Shown piece by piece: positions 41,360 to 51,805 of a stretch of DNA of 64,000 bases. The notes beneath the pieces are model-generated. The model saw nothing but the letters and a program-made list of their open reading frames with translations. It was not told the origin of the DNA and searched no databases. The position numbers and the translations under genes are program-made. Where the stretch lies: contig CM054061.1 in the NCBI GenBank assembly GCA_028641055.1, forward strand, positions 34,591,877-34,655,876, written 5' to 3'. This DNA comes from Alopecurus myosuroides. Its lineage: Eukaryota > Streptophyta > Magnoliopsida > Poales > Poaceae. Every line of letters begins with the position of its first letter. Positions within the stretch are counted from its first letter, which is position 1.

Positions 41360-42268
41360 ATGGCTCACGACGATGATGCTCGCGCCAGCTGGGCCGGATC
41401 TGAGGTCACTGCCGAGGAGTGCCAGTGGCTGGTGAACACCCGGAGAGTTCCTCCCGGTGTTCGCTACCGGCATCCTGGCAGCGAGCTCGTCCCCACCCCG
41501 CAGGAGGGCGAGCACGTCGTCTTCCTCGCGCACTTCGCGTGAGGATTCGGGCTCCCAGTTTCCGATTTCTTCCGCGCCTTTCTTAACCACTACGGCCTCC
41601 AGCCGCATCACCTCCCGCCGAACGCCATCGTCATGCTTTCCTACCACGCCGTGGTGTGCGAGGCCTTCCTGGGCGTGCGGCCCACCTCGACGACATGGTC
41701 TCGCTACTTCTTCTTCCGGAAGCAGAGCAAGGCCAAGAAGGATGGCGCGGACACCAACCGCGGGATGACGGAGACAGGCAGCGCCATGATGGTGTAGCGC
41801 GGTGGAACCAATCACCCGCGCATCAAGGGGTTGGACTCTGTCCGCAAGTGGCAGAGGACATTCCTCTACGTGAAGAACATTCCCGCCGAGAAGGGAGCCA
41901 ACGTGGAGGATCGGATTAATCTGCCCAGCTGGGCCAACACCGCTCCCACCGGGCAGAACTGGAGGAGCAAGCCGTCCCTCGACACCGACCTCAAGCAGAT
42001 GGACGGACGCCTCGCCAAGCTGATCTCAAAGGGGCTCAAGGACGACGACCCCATCGCCTGCTGGATTTCCAAGCGGGTGCTCCCGCTGCAGCGTCGCGCG
42101 CACCTCATGTGCTATATGGGCGGCAACCGCGACTGCACTCGGACGACTACGTTCGGGCTTAGCAACGCGGACGTTGCCGTCTGGGCGCGCTCCATTATGA
42201 CCACCGGCCTCAGGGACAACTGGCAGTATGGCTTCGTGCCGTACAGCCGCACGAAACCAATTAAGCGG
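41360..42268 (+). pseudogene. R2 antisense gene exon 1 (Transposase_28-like domain)
   Basis: The ATG at 41360 opens a frame running to a GT donor at 42269, broken by TGA (41540-41542) and TAG (~41795-41797). Both stops fit C-to-T changes at Arg and Gln codons. Residues ~50-120 resemble the 'putative gypsy type transposon' (Transposase_28) domain: Gly-Phe-Gly-Leu-Pro, Phe-Leu...His-Tyr-Gly-Leu-Gln, and a Phe-Leu-Gly-Val-x-Pro block. It joins in frame to exon 2. It is homologous in layout to the R1 antisense gene. Function in the element's life cycle is unknown. Confidence 0.75.
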
Positions 42269-42591
42269 GTTAGTACTTCTCTTCCTGTCTCCTGCATACA
42301 GATTCCGAGTAGATAGCCATCTTAGCTTGCTGTGCCTAGTATCCGCACTCTGTGCCGAGTAGAACACTTAGCAGTTTTGCTTAATCCTCATGTGCTTTGT
42401 CTTTGCACGTCCTGCCGAGTAGCACACTTAACAGTTTTGCTTAGGCTTCATGTGCTTTGTGTTTGCACGCCCTGCCGAGTAGCACACTTAGCAGTATTCT
42501 CCAGGCTTAACGTGCTTTGTGTTTGCACGCCTTGCTGAGTAGGATGCCTTTATGCTACTCGACTAATTTGTGGTGCTTGCCTATGTTCCAG
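42269..42591 (+). repeat. R2 antisense gene intron 1 with 60-bp tandem repeats
   Basis: Three copies of a 60-bp unit (CTGCCGAGTAGCACACTTA...GTTTGCACGC) starting near 42351, 42411 and 42471. The unit keeps the CCGAGTAG motif found throughout R2. Confidence 0.75.
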
Positions 42592-43057
42592 GTCCTTGCT
42601 CGCCAGCTCGCAGAGAGCGCGGAACGCTTCGAGGCTAACTGGGAAGAGGACCGAGAGGAGGACGATGCCTACGACACCGCGGACAAACTCAATATCCCTC
42701 ATGCCGCTCAGACGGAAAAGCATCATGTTGATGCGTCTGTCCGCGACTGGTCCGAGGACGACGACGAAGGTAATTGAGTTCACCGCTATGGTTGTGAGTA
42801 GCGCAACTCAATTTTCTCCTGTTTCTCAATTGTTTTCTTCTTCCCATCTTTACAGAGGATGCTGATGCAGAAGAGGAGGGCGAGGACGAGGACGAGGACG
42901 CCCTTGTCGTTGATCCACTTTCAGTCGCTGCTCCCGTCACTCGCAAAAGGACGGGCAGCGGTGCTCAGGAGCCCCCCGCCAAGAAGACGAAGACGGCCGT
43001 GAAGAAGACCAAAGGAGTCGTGACGAAGGGGCGACGGCTACCCCCTTCCCGTAAAGG
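42592..43057 (+). CDS. R2 antisense gene exons 2 and 3 (acidic/basic linker)
   Basis: Exon 2 (42592-42769) follows a TTCCAG acceptor and keeps the exon 1 frame. Exon 3 (42856-43057) follows TTTACAG. The products are Glu/Asp-rich, then Lys-rich with a nuclear-localisation-like Lys/Thr run. Confidence 0.65.
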
Positions 43058-43179
43058 GTAAGCAACTTTCTCCTAAGCTGTACATCTCTGTTGCTGCTAT
43101 TTCCCAATTCTTTTACTCCGCTGTTGCTTCTCAATTTCCTCTGTCCTTCTCTCTTTTCTGAACATTCTTCTTTCTTCAG

Positions 43180-44080
43180 TGCCCCCTTGGATGATGACGC
43201 TGCTGTCGCATCCACCAAGTCCAGGAAGAAATCTGCCATCGACGTCGACAAACTCATTGATCTCTCCGACGAGGACGAGATCGCAGCGCGAGACATGGCG
43301 CGTGCGTCCTCTCCTGTGAAAGGAGAAGACTCAGACGACGCCCTGTACATGGACACCGACGCCCATGACACCGAGCAGGAGCAGCAGGCCCCCGCAGAAC
43401 AAGAAGCGCAGGATGCTGCTCGCGATGAGAGGCCACTTTCTCCTCCAGCCACCACAGCCGAGGAGAACTTAGAAGAAGACCCCGAGCAGCATGACGACGC
43501 CGCCCTTGAGCGGCAGGAAGAAAACCAAGAGCAGCCAGCAACAAGGGCTGCTGAGCATGACTACCCCGCGGCCCAGCCGCGGGTAGAAAAACAAGACGCC
43601 ACACAGCAAGACCCCGCTGCCGAGCAGCGGGTTGAGACCGTTGATGAGATGGAGCAGGACCCTCCGAGCCGCGCGCAGCCGGACGCTGCGCTGGGTAGCA
43701 CGCCCTTGGCGCCGCCTACCCAGCAGGGCCCTTCCTCCACCGCACCAAACTCCCCGCCAGTAAAGAAGACCAAGACATCATCCAGCCCTCCGGCCAAACA
43801 GCCTGTCAAGAAGATTGCTTCCGATGCTAACATCAAGAAGGAAGCTGCTGAGAAGAAGGCCGCCGAGAAGATAACCGCTGAGAAGAAGACTTCCGAGAGG
43901 CAGGCCGCCGAGAAGCCAGCTGGCCAGCCAGATGCCACCGTCCGCAGGAATCCTTCGCGTGGCGGTGCGCAGGATGCTGCCGCGATGCCGCCGCCAAAAC
44001 CAACTGCGAAGCCTGTTGCCAAGGCCGGGCAGCTCACCATCGGCGGCTCCGACGCGGCTACTGACGCCGCCGCAGGATGA
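43180..44080 (+). pseudogene. R2 antisense gene exon 4 (disordered Pro/Ala/Glu/Lys)
   Basis: From a CTTCAG acceptor, open for ~300 codons: acidic, then Pro/Gln-rich, then a Lys/Ala/Glu repeat (Ala-Glu-Lys-Lys). A TGA at 44078-44080 ends the frame, and the following coding segment (44202 on) is in another frame, so there is a frameshift. Confidence 0.65.
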
Positions 44081-44201
44081 AGCGTGCCTGATCCACCTAG
44101 CTTCCCACCTTACATGGTGAAGATGAGCCAGCAGCACAGCATCCCGCTGACCCCCCGCCGAGAAGAAGCTTGCTATCAAGAGGGGCAAACAGGCCACGGC
44201 A

Positions 44202-45484
44202 GTGGACTCCAAGACTCCCGCCAGGAACAAGGACAGGTACCTCTCGATCTTCTCGCGCAAGGTCCAGGAAGCCGAAGTGACATCCATGGGGCTTGAGAAA
44301 CTAATCGACCGAGTAGGCTTTATTGACGCCGAATGGGACAGCGAAGTCCTTGGCAACAAAAAGTGGCACGGCCTGGCTTTGGGCGATCTGGACCACATGC
44401 GCATCGACTGGAACAAGGCGGACATGGGTTACAATCCCATGACCATCTCGTCCAAAACCAGCATGCTCGCTGCCAAGCTGTTCGTCCACCGCAAGGCCGC
44501 AGAGGATATCAAACAAACTTATGCGGTAAGTTTCTCTCACCCGTTCCGAGTTGCATTTTCCTTCTCTTCTACTCTTCTCCTTCTTCTTATCCATCACCCA
44601 GTCCCCGAGATTCGGGCCGAGTAGACGGATACTCAACCGAGTTGTCGTCTTCTCGGGTTGAATCTTCACGATTTTGTCTGATTCTTTTTCCTTCTGCCTC
44701 TCAGAATAGCCTCCTGAAGAGAACCAATCTGTATCGGCGGTTGCTATGGAACCACAGCATCGCTAAGAGGCGCCTTGAGGCCCTGTAAATGGAGCGCAAG
44801 TACGACGAGGCGACAGAGAAGGAGACCCTGGATCGCACTCTCCAGATCTCCGAGATCGAGAGTAAGCCTTTAGCTACGCGGTTCCTGCGTTTGGTGTTTA
44901 CGCCCGCTTTTGCTTTCTGCTTCTAATCGATTCTTCTCTGCAGGCAAGTTTAAGGCCCTGGCCGAGGAGCATATGAACTGCCGCGCTTTTGTTGAGAGCG
45001 GTCAAGCCATGATCAAGAAGCTGGAAGGTGAGTTGATGTTGTTCTCGGCTTGTCGTTCTTTTTTCTTCTTTGCTACCCTGCTAACCTTGTTTTGCTCTTC
45101 GCAGAAGACCACAAGAAGTTTGTCGAGGAGCATCTCGACTGCCTGAAACCTGCTGAGGTGCAGCAACAACTAGAGAGCCAGGCCGTAGAGCTGAAGAAAG
45201 AGCACGCCACTGAAATGGAGTATCTCCAAGTCCAGCTGCGAACTGCCCTGCAAGACGCCCTTGATATTGCTGCCGAGAAGAAAAAGATAGCTGCCGAGAA
45301 GACCAAGATTGAAACAGCAGCCACGGCCAAGCAGAAGGCCCTCGAGCTGGAATGCGAGAGGCTGAAGACCAGCAATTCGGAGCTTATGCTCCAGCTTAAC
45401 GGACTCCGCAAGATCGAAGAGAGGCACACTTCGGACGAGGAGTCTTGGCAGAAGAAGATGCATTCGCTACTTTGCGAGTTGAAC
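44202..45484 (+). pseudogene. R2 antisense gene exons 5-8 (coiled coil)
   Basis: Exon 5 (44202-44525) ends at a GTAAGT donor. Exon 6 (~44705-44861) contains a TAA at 44786. Exon 7 (44942-45026) and exon 8 (45106-45484) follow clear CAG acceptors and end at GT donors. Exon 8 encodes a long Glu/Lys/Ala/Leu heptad region, a strong coiled-coil candidate, as in the R1 antisense gene. Confidence 0.68.
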
Positions 45485-45596
45485 AGTAAGTACATGCTTC
45501 TCTGCTTTTGTTTATCTGCCTCTTCTTCTTCTTGTCGACTCGACTTGCCGCTTTCCTTTGCTGATCTGCCTTTGTCTCTAATCTCTTTTGATAGCT

Positions 45597-46505
45597 CTTT
45601 CAGAAATCTTCCCAGACCTCTGCTCAGCTTGCAAGCCCACGTTGTCGAAGGCCCAAGCAGTTCGCACCGAGAAGGGCGAGCCGATGGATACCAAAGCTTC
45701 AATCGAGGACAACTTTACGAATATTCAGGGTCAACTTCAGCGCCTCAGGGGTTTGGGCACGGACTTGACGTCCACTGCCTTCAAACTCCACGCACTGTTC
45801 TGGCCCAAGGAGCCCTTGCCCTCGACCATCCACGCGCTCGCCGAGAAGCTGAACGGCGTTAAGGCCGAGCTGAAGAAGTGTCGAGCTTCCGGAGCTCGAG
45901 CAGGCGTGGACATGCTGCTCCTCTTCATCATCAGCTGGTACGAGAACTTGAACTTGGACGTCGTCCGCGAGATGGGCGAGGACTCCAAGTGGGAGAAGAA
46001 TCCCACGTGCGTGGCTCGCCGCCAAGCAGTCGCGTACGAGGTCGCCCAGTACGCGGACACCGCGCAGTTCATTGAAGGTCTCACAGAGCCCGATACCGAG
46101 GTGGACGAAGGCGAGGATGAAGACGAGGACACGGAGTCCGAAGACCTGAGCTTCTTCAACGTCGATGACGACAAGACCGGGAAAGGGAAGGCCGCGGTTG
46201 TCGCGGATAGCGACGATTAGGCCGAGAGCGAGACGATGACCATCGACACCGCGGCCCTCGAGTTCGACACTTCATCAGGCGCGGCTCTCGACGACACGGC
46301 GCGTCTCCGCGCCCAATCGGCTGACTCCACCTCGGCGACAGAACTCGTCTCGGTGGCCACGGCCACTTCTGACCAGGCTGCCACCGAGCCAGACGCGGAT
46401 GCTGCGAAGACCGACGCCGCCAACTCGGAGGTTGATGCTGCCAAGGCCAGCGCTGAAGCTGAAGCTGCCAAGGCCAACACCGAGAACACTGCTGCCTCGA
46501 CCTGA
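45597..46505 (+). pseudogene. R2 antisense gene last exon
   Basis: After a TTTGATAG acceptor. About 200 codons with a helical core, then an acidic stretch. TAG at 46218-46220, then the same frame runs open to TGA at 46503-46505 (Ala/Asp/Glu-rich). The TAG fits a C-to-T change at a Gln codon. Confidence 0.65.
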
Positions 46506-47180
46506 TTATCTCCTGCAACTTTATCCTCAACACTTTTATCAGATCCCCGGGATGCCGGGTGCAGATGTATCGAAACACTTATGTTGTTTGCTTGCTACTC
46601 AGTTTTATTCACATTTGATGTTTTTAACTTAGTCAATTTGAGCAGCCTTGGCTCGATGCCGGGTTGCGTTATCATGCAAGTCCCCGAGTTGCATTTCTTA
46701 TTCGCTCTTCCTTTTTACCTCGGCTCTTACCCGCAACTTGTTGCTTTTTTTGGTATTCGAGTCACAAGAGTTCAAAGTTGGAGTTGCAAATACTTAGCCA
46801 CTTAGAAACACTCATAGTAACGCAGCCCACCACTTAGCCTAAAAGAGTTAACAAAATAACAGTAGTAAAGGACGCCCTACTCGGTTCCTGCACTCTTTCT
46901 TTCCTTAGTAATTTTTCTTGTGCTCATTGACCTTTTGCTTGTTCTCTTGCTAACCATGAAGCCGGGTTTCGGACAGCAGCAGAGTCGAAGAGTTGGCATG
47001 TAGGTTTAACCACAGTACTCGATGTACTCATGAAATTTGAAGCAGAGCAACCGAATAGACAAAGAGTAAAGCCGAGTAGGAATACACAGAGCAATTTTGG
47101 ACGAGGGCAGTCCCCGAGTTCAATTTCAGATTGCAGAGTAGAGATTTAACTCGGATAAGAGAGTACATACACATTTCTGC
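46506..47180. other. R2 region between antisense gene end and pol end
   Basis: No gene. Contains polypurine-like complements GTCCCCGAGTT at ~46681 and AGTCCCCGAGTTC at ~47110. It holds the overlapping 3' ends of the sense and antisense transcripts. Confidence 0.5.
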
Positions 47181-48431
47181 TTACGAATGAAAGCGACGGA
47201 GTAGAGCTACATTCCAGGGACGCTTAGATTCCTCTCCAGCTCTGTCTACCCTGTTCTTCTGTGATGGCTGCACAATGAAGGGCCCTTCCCATGGAGGAGA
47301 CAGTTTGTGCATCCCGGCTGTGTGCTGCACAAGCCTAAGGACCATGTCTCCTTCTCGGAAAACCCTTGGGTTCACCTTTCGGCTATGATAACGCCTCAGG
47401 TTTTGCTGATAGATAGCCGAACGTGACAGAGTAAGCTCTTTTGCTTCTTCAAGCAGGTCAACGTCGTCTTCTCGAGCTTCTCTCGCCTCCACCTCGGTAT
47501 AGAGGGTTACTCAGGGGGAGTCATGCTCTAGGTCTATTGGCAATACGGCCTCAGACCCATATACCAAGAAGAATGGTGTGTAGCCGGTTGACCGGTTAGG
47601 GGTAGTCCTTAGACTCCACAACACCGCTGGCAACTCGTCTAGCCAACACCCAGGTGTTTTCAGCAGTGGCTCAATCAGCCTTGGCTTTATGCCAGCTAGC
47701 ACCATGCCATTTGCTCTTTCAACTTGCCCATTGGAGGCGGGATGCGCGACAGATGCAACGTCTAGTCGGATATTCTTATCTCTGCAGAATCGCACCATTG
47801 CTCCCTCAGCAAAATTTGTGCCGTTATCCGTGATGATACTGTGCGGGTAGCCGTATCTCAGGATCACTTCCTTCAAGAAACTCACGGCTGTGGCTCCATC
47901 GCACTTCCGAATAGGCTTCACCTCTATCCACTCGGTGAATTTATCGACCATGACCAAGATGTGAGTCATGTTGCCTCTAGCCGGCTTGAAGGGACCAACC
48001 ATATCCAAGCACCAAACAGCAAATGGCCAAGTAATGGGAATGGTTTTCAACTCGGCGGCAGGCAAGTGGATCTTACTTGCAAATCTCTGGCAGCCATTGC
48101 ACTTCCTCACGATATCCTCAGCTTGTTTCAAGGCAGTGAGCCAATAGAAACCGTGCCGAAAAGCCTTCTTGACCAATGCCCGAGAAGACGCGTGGTGCCC
48201 ACATTCTCCTTGGTGTATTTCTACTAGGATCTCTTCTCCTTCTTCTGGTTCCACACAGCATTGCAGCACGCCGGTAGCACTTCTCTTGTGCAGCACTTCT
48301 CGGAAGATGGTGTATCCCTTGGATCTTCTCTGAATCTGCCTTGCAGCAACCTCATCTTCTGGCAGGATACCGTTCCTTAGAAAGGATAATATGGGCATAG
48401 CCCAACTCGGTGTCTCCCGTGTAGGAAACAC
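47181..48431 (-). pseudogene. R2 integrase
   Basis: The minus-strand ORF 47511-48431 holds the zinc finger (His73, His79/80, Cys111, Cys114) and integrase core with a complete triad (D143, D202, E238 counted from its first Met). A TGA at 47511-47513 fits an Arg codon changed by C-to-T. The C-terminal part continues in frame to 47181. The linker upstream contains a stop (TAA) that separates it from the second RNase H. Confidence 0.85.
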
Positions 48432-48434
48432 TGG

Positions 48435-49487
48435 TTAGTCTACTTCCATTGGAACGGGTACCACTGTCTGCTCTTTAGGGTTGAGAGCACTTCTTTGTAG
48501 CCCTGAACGATTTGCGAGAACCTCCTCAATGAATGCGACAGTCCCCGGGTTGAGAGGGGCAGTCCCCGAGTAAGTAAGGACAGTCCCCGAGTAGGGAGTG
48601 GCAGTCCCCGAGTTGCAGACGCCAGTCCCCGGGATGGAGGCTGCAGTCCCCGGGTTCTGTGTTGCATTCTCCCAGTCAATCTCCATGGGAACCGCTTCTT
48701 CATTCGGCAGAGAAGGAACAAATATGGTCTCCGAGTTGGGGGATGGCTTGATGGATGGCTTTCTCAGATGCTCCAAGGCAATTCCTGTCGGGATGGATTG
48801 CCGAGAAGACCCCAACTTGGACAGCTCGTCTGCTGCCTCATTCTCTGCTCGGTGGATGTGCTGGAACTCGTAGCCTTCAAAAAATCCAGTCATAGACTAC
48901 ACCAGGAAGCGGTATGATGCCATGTTGGCATCAAGAGCATCCCAAGTGCCAGAAACCTGCTGCACGACCAGATCTGAATCGCCATAGCATATAATACGCT
49001 GCACAGCAACCTCCTTGGCCACCCGCAAGCCGTGTACTACGGCCTCGTACTCTGCAACGTTGTTGGACGCCTTGAAATGGATTTGCAGTACGTACTTGAC
49101 TTGATCTCGCTTGGGTGACGTAAGCACTACGCCAGCACCAAGGCCTTCTTTTACTTTGGATCCATCAAAATGCATCTTCCAGTAGTTGGAAACTGGAGCG
49201 GGAGGCTCGTACTACACCTCAGCCCAATCCACGAGAAACTCCGCCAGAATCTGAGACTTGATGGCTTCTCTTCTCGCATACGCGGGAGCGTACGCGGCCA
49301 GCTCGATCGCCCACTTGGCTACTCTGCCACTCGCTTCCTTGTCGCCCATGATATCCGAGATGGGAGCAGAACTCACAACAGTGATAGGATGCTCTTGGAA
49401 ATAGTGCTTCAGCTTCTTGGCGCCCAGGTACACGCCGTAGGTCATCTTCTGGTAGTGCGGGTAGTTTTGCTTGGAGCTGGATAGCAC
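48435..49487 (-). pseudogene. R2 RNase H and second RNase H
   Basis: 49212-49487 holds the end of the canonical RNase H; 48897-49175 holds the start of the archaeal-type second RNase H (Asp-Gly-Ser, Asn-Asn-Val-Ala-Glu-Tyr-Glu, Tyr-Gly-Asp-Ser). 48435-48893 holds its end (Glu-Ala-Ala-Asp) plus a linker made of a 7-residue repeat. TAG codons at ~49212 and ~48897 sit at positions expected to be Gln. Confidence 0.82.
48539..48664 (-). repeat. 21-bp tandem repeat in R2 pol (polypurine-like)
   Basis: CAGTCCCCG(A/G)G starts at 48539, 48560, 48581, 48602, 48623 and 48644: six copies at exactly 21-bp spacing. On the coding strand each reads C(C/T)CGGGGACTG, resembling the polypurine tract, and encodes (Pro/Ser)-Gly-Thr plus four variable residues. 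Confidence 0.85.
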
Positions 49488-50734
49488 CTCGCTGAGATAA
49501 TATACTGGCGCTGCACACTTTTGTCTTCCTCTTCTCGCTCCACCACAATCACCATGCTCACTACTCGGTTAGTAGCAGCAATGTACAGCAGCATTGGCTC
49601 CTTGGGTAGCGGACTAGCCAAGATGGGAGCGCTACCCAGCATTGCCTTCAGCTCATTGAACGCCACGTCCCCTTGCGGCGTCCAGACGAACTTATCACTC
49701 TTCTTCATCAATTGATATAAAGGCAGGGCCTTCTCGCCCATTCTGCCCAAGAAACGGCTCATAGACGCTAAGCAACCAGTAAACTTTTGCACATTCTTCA
49801 AGGATCTTGGCAAAGACATGCTCTCGATAGCTTTTATCTTTGAAGGATTGGCTTCAATGCCCCGACTAGACACCAGGAAGCCGAGTAGCTTGCCAGCTAG
49901 GACGCCAAAGGTGCATTTACTCGGATTCAGCTTCATTTTATACTTGCGCAGGTTAGCGAAGGTTTCCTTAAGATCGGCAAGCAGAGTATGTGTTTTATTT
50001 GTTTTGATGACAATGTCATCTACGTACACCTGCACATTCTTGCCGAACTGATCATGCAAGCATTTCTGCATGCATCTTTGATAGGTTGCACCCGCATTCC
50101 GCAACCCGAAACACATGACACGATAGCAATAAGCCCCGTACGGGGTAATGAAAGCAGTCTTTATTCGATCAGCAGGGTTGAGAGATATCTGATGAAAACC
50201 CGAGTAGGCATCTATGAAAGACAAAAGCTCACAACCAGCCGTGGAATCAATAACCTGATCAATGCGAGGTAGCGGAAAAGGATCCTTGGGGCAGGCCTTG
50301 TTCAGGTCGGTGTAGTCGACGCACATGCGCCACGCGGTAGCGGCCTTAGGATCCTCCTTCTTATTCTCGACCATGACCGGGTTGGCTAGCCAATCCGGAT
50401 GCAGCACCTCCATGATGAAATTGCTTATCAGCAGCTTGGTGATCTGATCACCGGTAGCTTTTCTTCTCTCATCTCCGAAGCGGCGCATAGCCTGCTTCAC
50501 TGGCTTGGCGTCAGGACGCACATGTAACGAGTGCTCAACCAACTCCCTCGGGACACCTGGCAGATCTTCATTGGACCAGGCGAACACGTCCCGATTCTCA
50601 CGGAGGAAGTGGATGAGCTCGCTTTCCTATTTCTCCGCCAACCCGGAGCCAATGATGGCAACTCAGTCGGGGAACTCAGGGTCAACCTGGATCTTCTTCG
50701 TTTCCTGAGATGCCTGGAATGCGGTCCCGTACTA
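49442..50734 (-). pseudogene. R2 reverse transcriptase and first part of RNase H
   Basis: The ORF 49442-50587 (381 codons) has an RT with catalytic Asp126 (Phe-Ile-Asp-Ala) and YVDD (188-191), then an RNase H start. It is then shifted out of frame near 49490. Upstream to 50734 the frame has three stops before the RT. RT catalytic residues are intact, unlike element A. Confidence 0.85.
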
Positions 50735-51805
50735 GGAGCTCGGCATCCCAGGCGCAACGCCTTGCGCAGCTTGCGCCAAGGCCACCACCTCATGTATCTT
50801 CTTCTTCTCGGCAGCAATCACCATCGACTCCGCCAGCTGAGAACCAGCAGAGGCACACTCCATGGACTTCTTGTAATCACCAGAAATAGTAATCACACCA
50901 TTGGGACCATGGATCTTCATCTTCAGATATGCAGTGTGGGTAGAGGCCATGAACTTGCTCAGAGCAGGCCTGCCGAGTAGAGCATGGTAAGGGCTTTGAT
51001 GATCAACTACCTCGAACTGCAGCCTCTCTATGCGGCAATTCTCCGTGGTACCGAATAGCACATCTATCCACACTCTGCCCATTGGAGAGCAAGAAATCCC
51101 CAGCACAATGCCATGGAAAGTGGTCTTGCTGGGTAGCAGCATGTTCTCGACGATCCCGAGCTTCTCGAGTGTGTCCTTGTACACGATGTTGATGCTGCTG
51201 CCGTTGTCGATTAGCACCTTGCTGAACCTCACGTTCTTCTCGGGACCCAAGAAAGTAGGATCCAGCACCAAGGCGTAGCTACCCGGGTTGGGCATCACCT
51301 TAGGGTGGTCAGCTCGGGACCACGTGATCTCTACATTGCACCAGTGCATGTAATGAGGAACAGCAGGGATCACAGCATTGACCTCCATGGCACGCCTGTG
51401 CTGCGACTGCTTGTTGACAGGCTCAGAAGTGAAGATCATGTAGCTCTCGTGGTGCTCTTGGTATTGGTTGCGGCCTCCATCATCATTGTTGCCGTTGTTG
51501 TTGCCCTGGTAGTTGTTGTTGTTGCCTCTGTTGTTGTTGCGGTTGCGGTTGTTGTTGTTGTTGCGGTAACCCTCATTGTTGAAGTATCGATTGGCTCCTA
51601 AAGCCACTTGGTTCACATTCTCTCTTCTCGGGAACGCTGGAGGCCGAGGTGCGGGTGCGCGAGCAGGCTGCACATTGGCATTCGCAGCTGGCAGAGGAGG
51701 AGGAGGAGGCAAGCCTTCATTCCTGATCAGATCCCACCACTCGCATTGCCGAGTAGTGTGGTTGGCAGGATGAGGGGTGCTGGGTGTGGAAGCTGCATGG
51801 GCCAT
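50732..51805 (-). pseudogene. R2 Gag C-terminus and protease
   Basis: 357 codons. The start is Pro/Asn-rich with a long Asn/Arg/Gly run (51480-51560). An aspartic protease core with Ile-Asp-Asn-Gly-Ser-Ser lies around residue 198-203. It is in a different frame from the Gag ORF upstream (51717-52178). Confidence 0.75.

Noticed and set aside
48539..48664. CRISPR-like regular array
   Set aside because: The 21-bp period has no unique spacers, lies in a coding frame, and the DNA is a plant genome.
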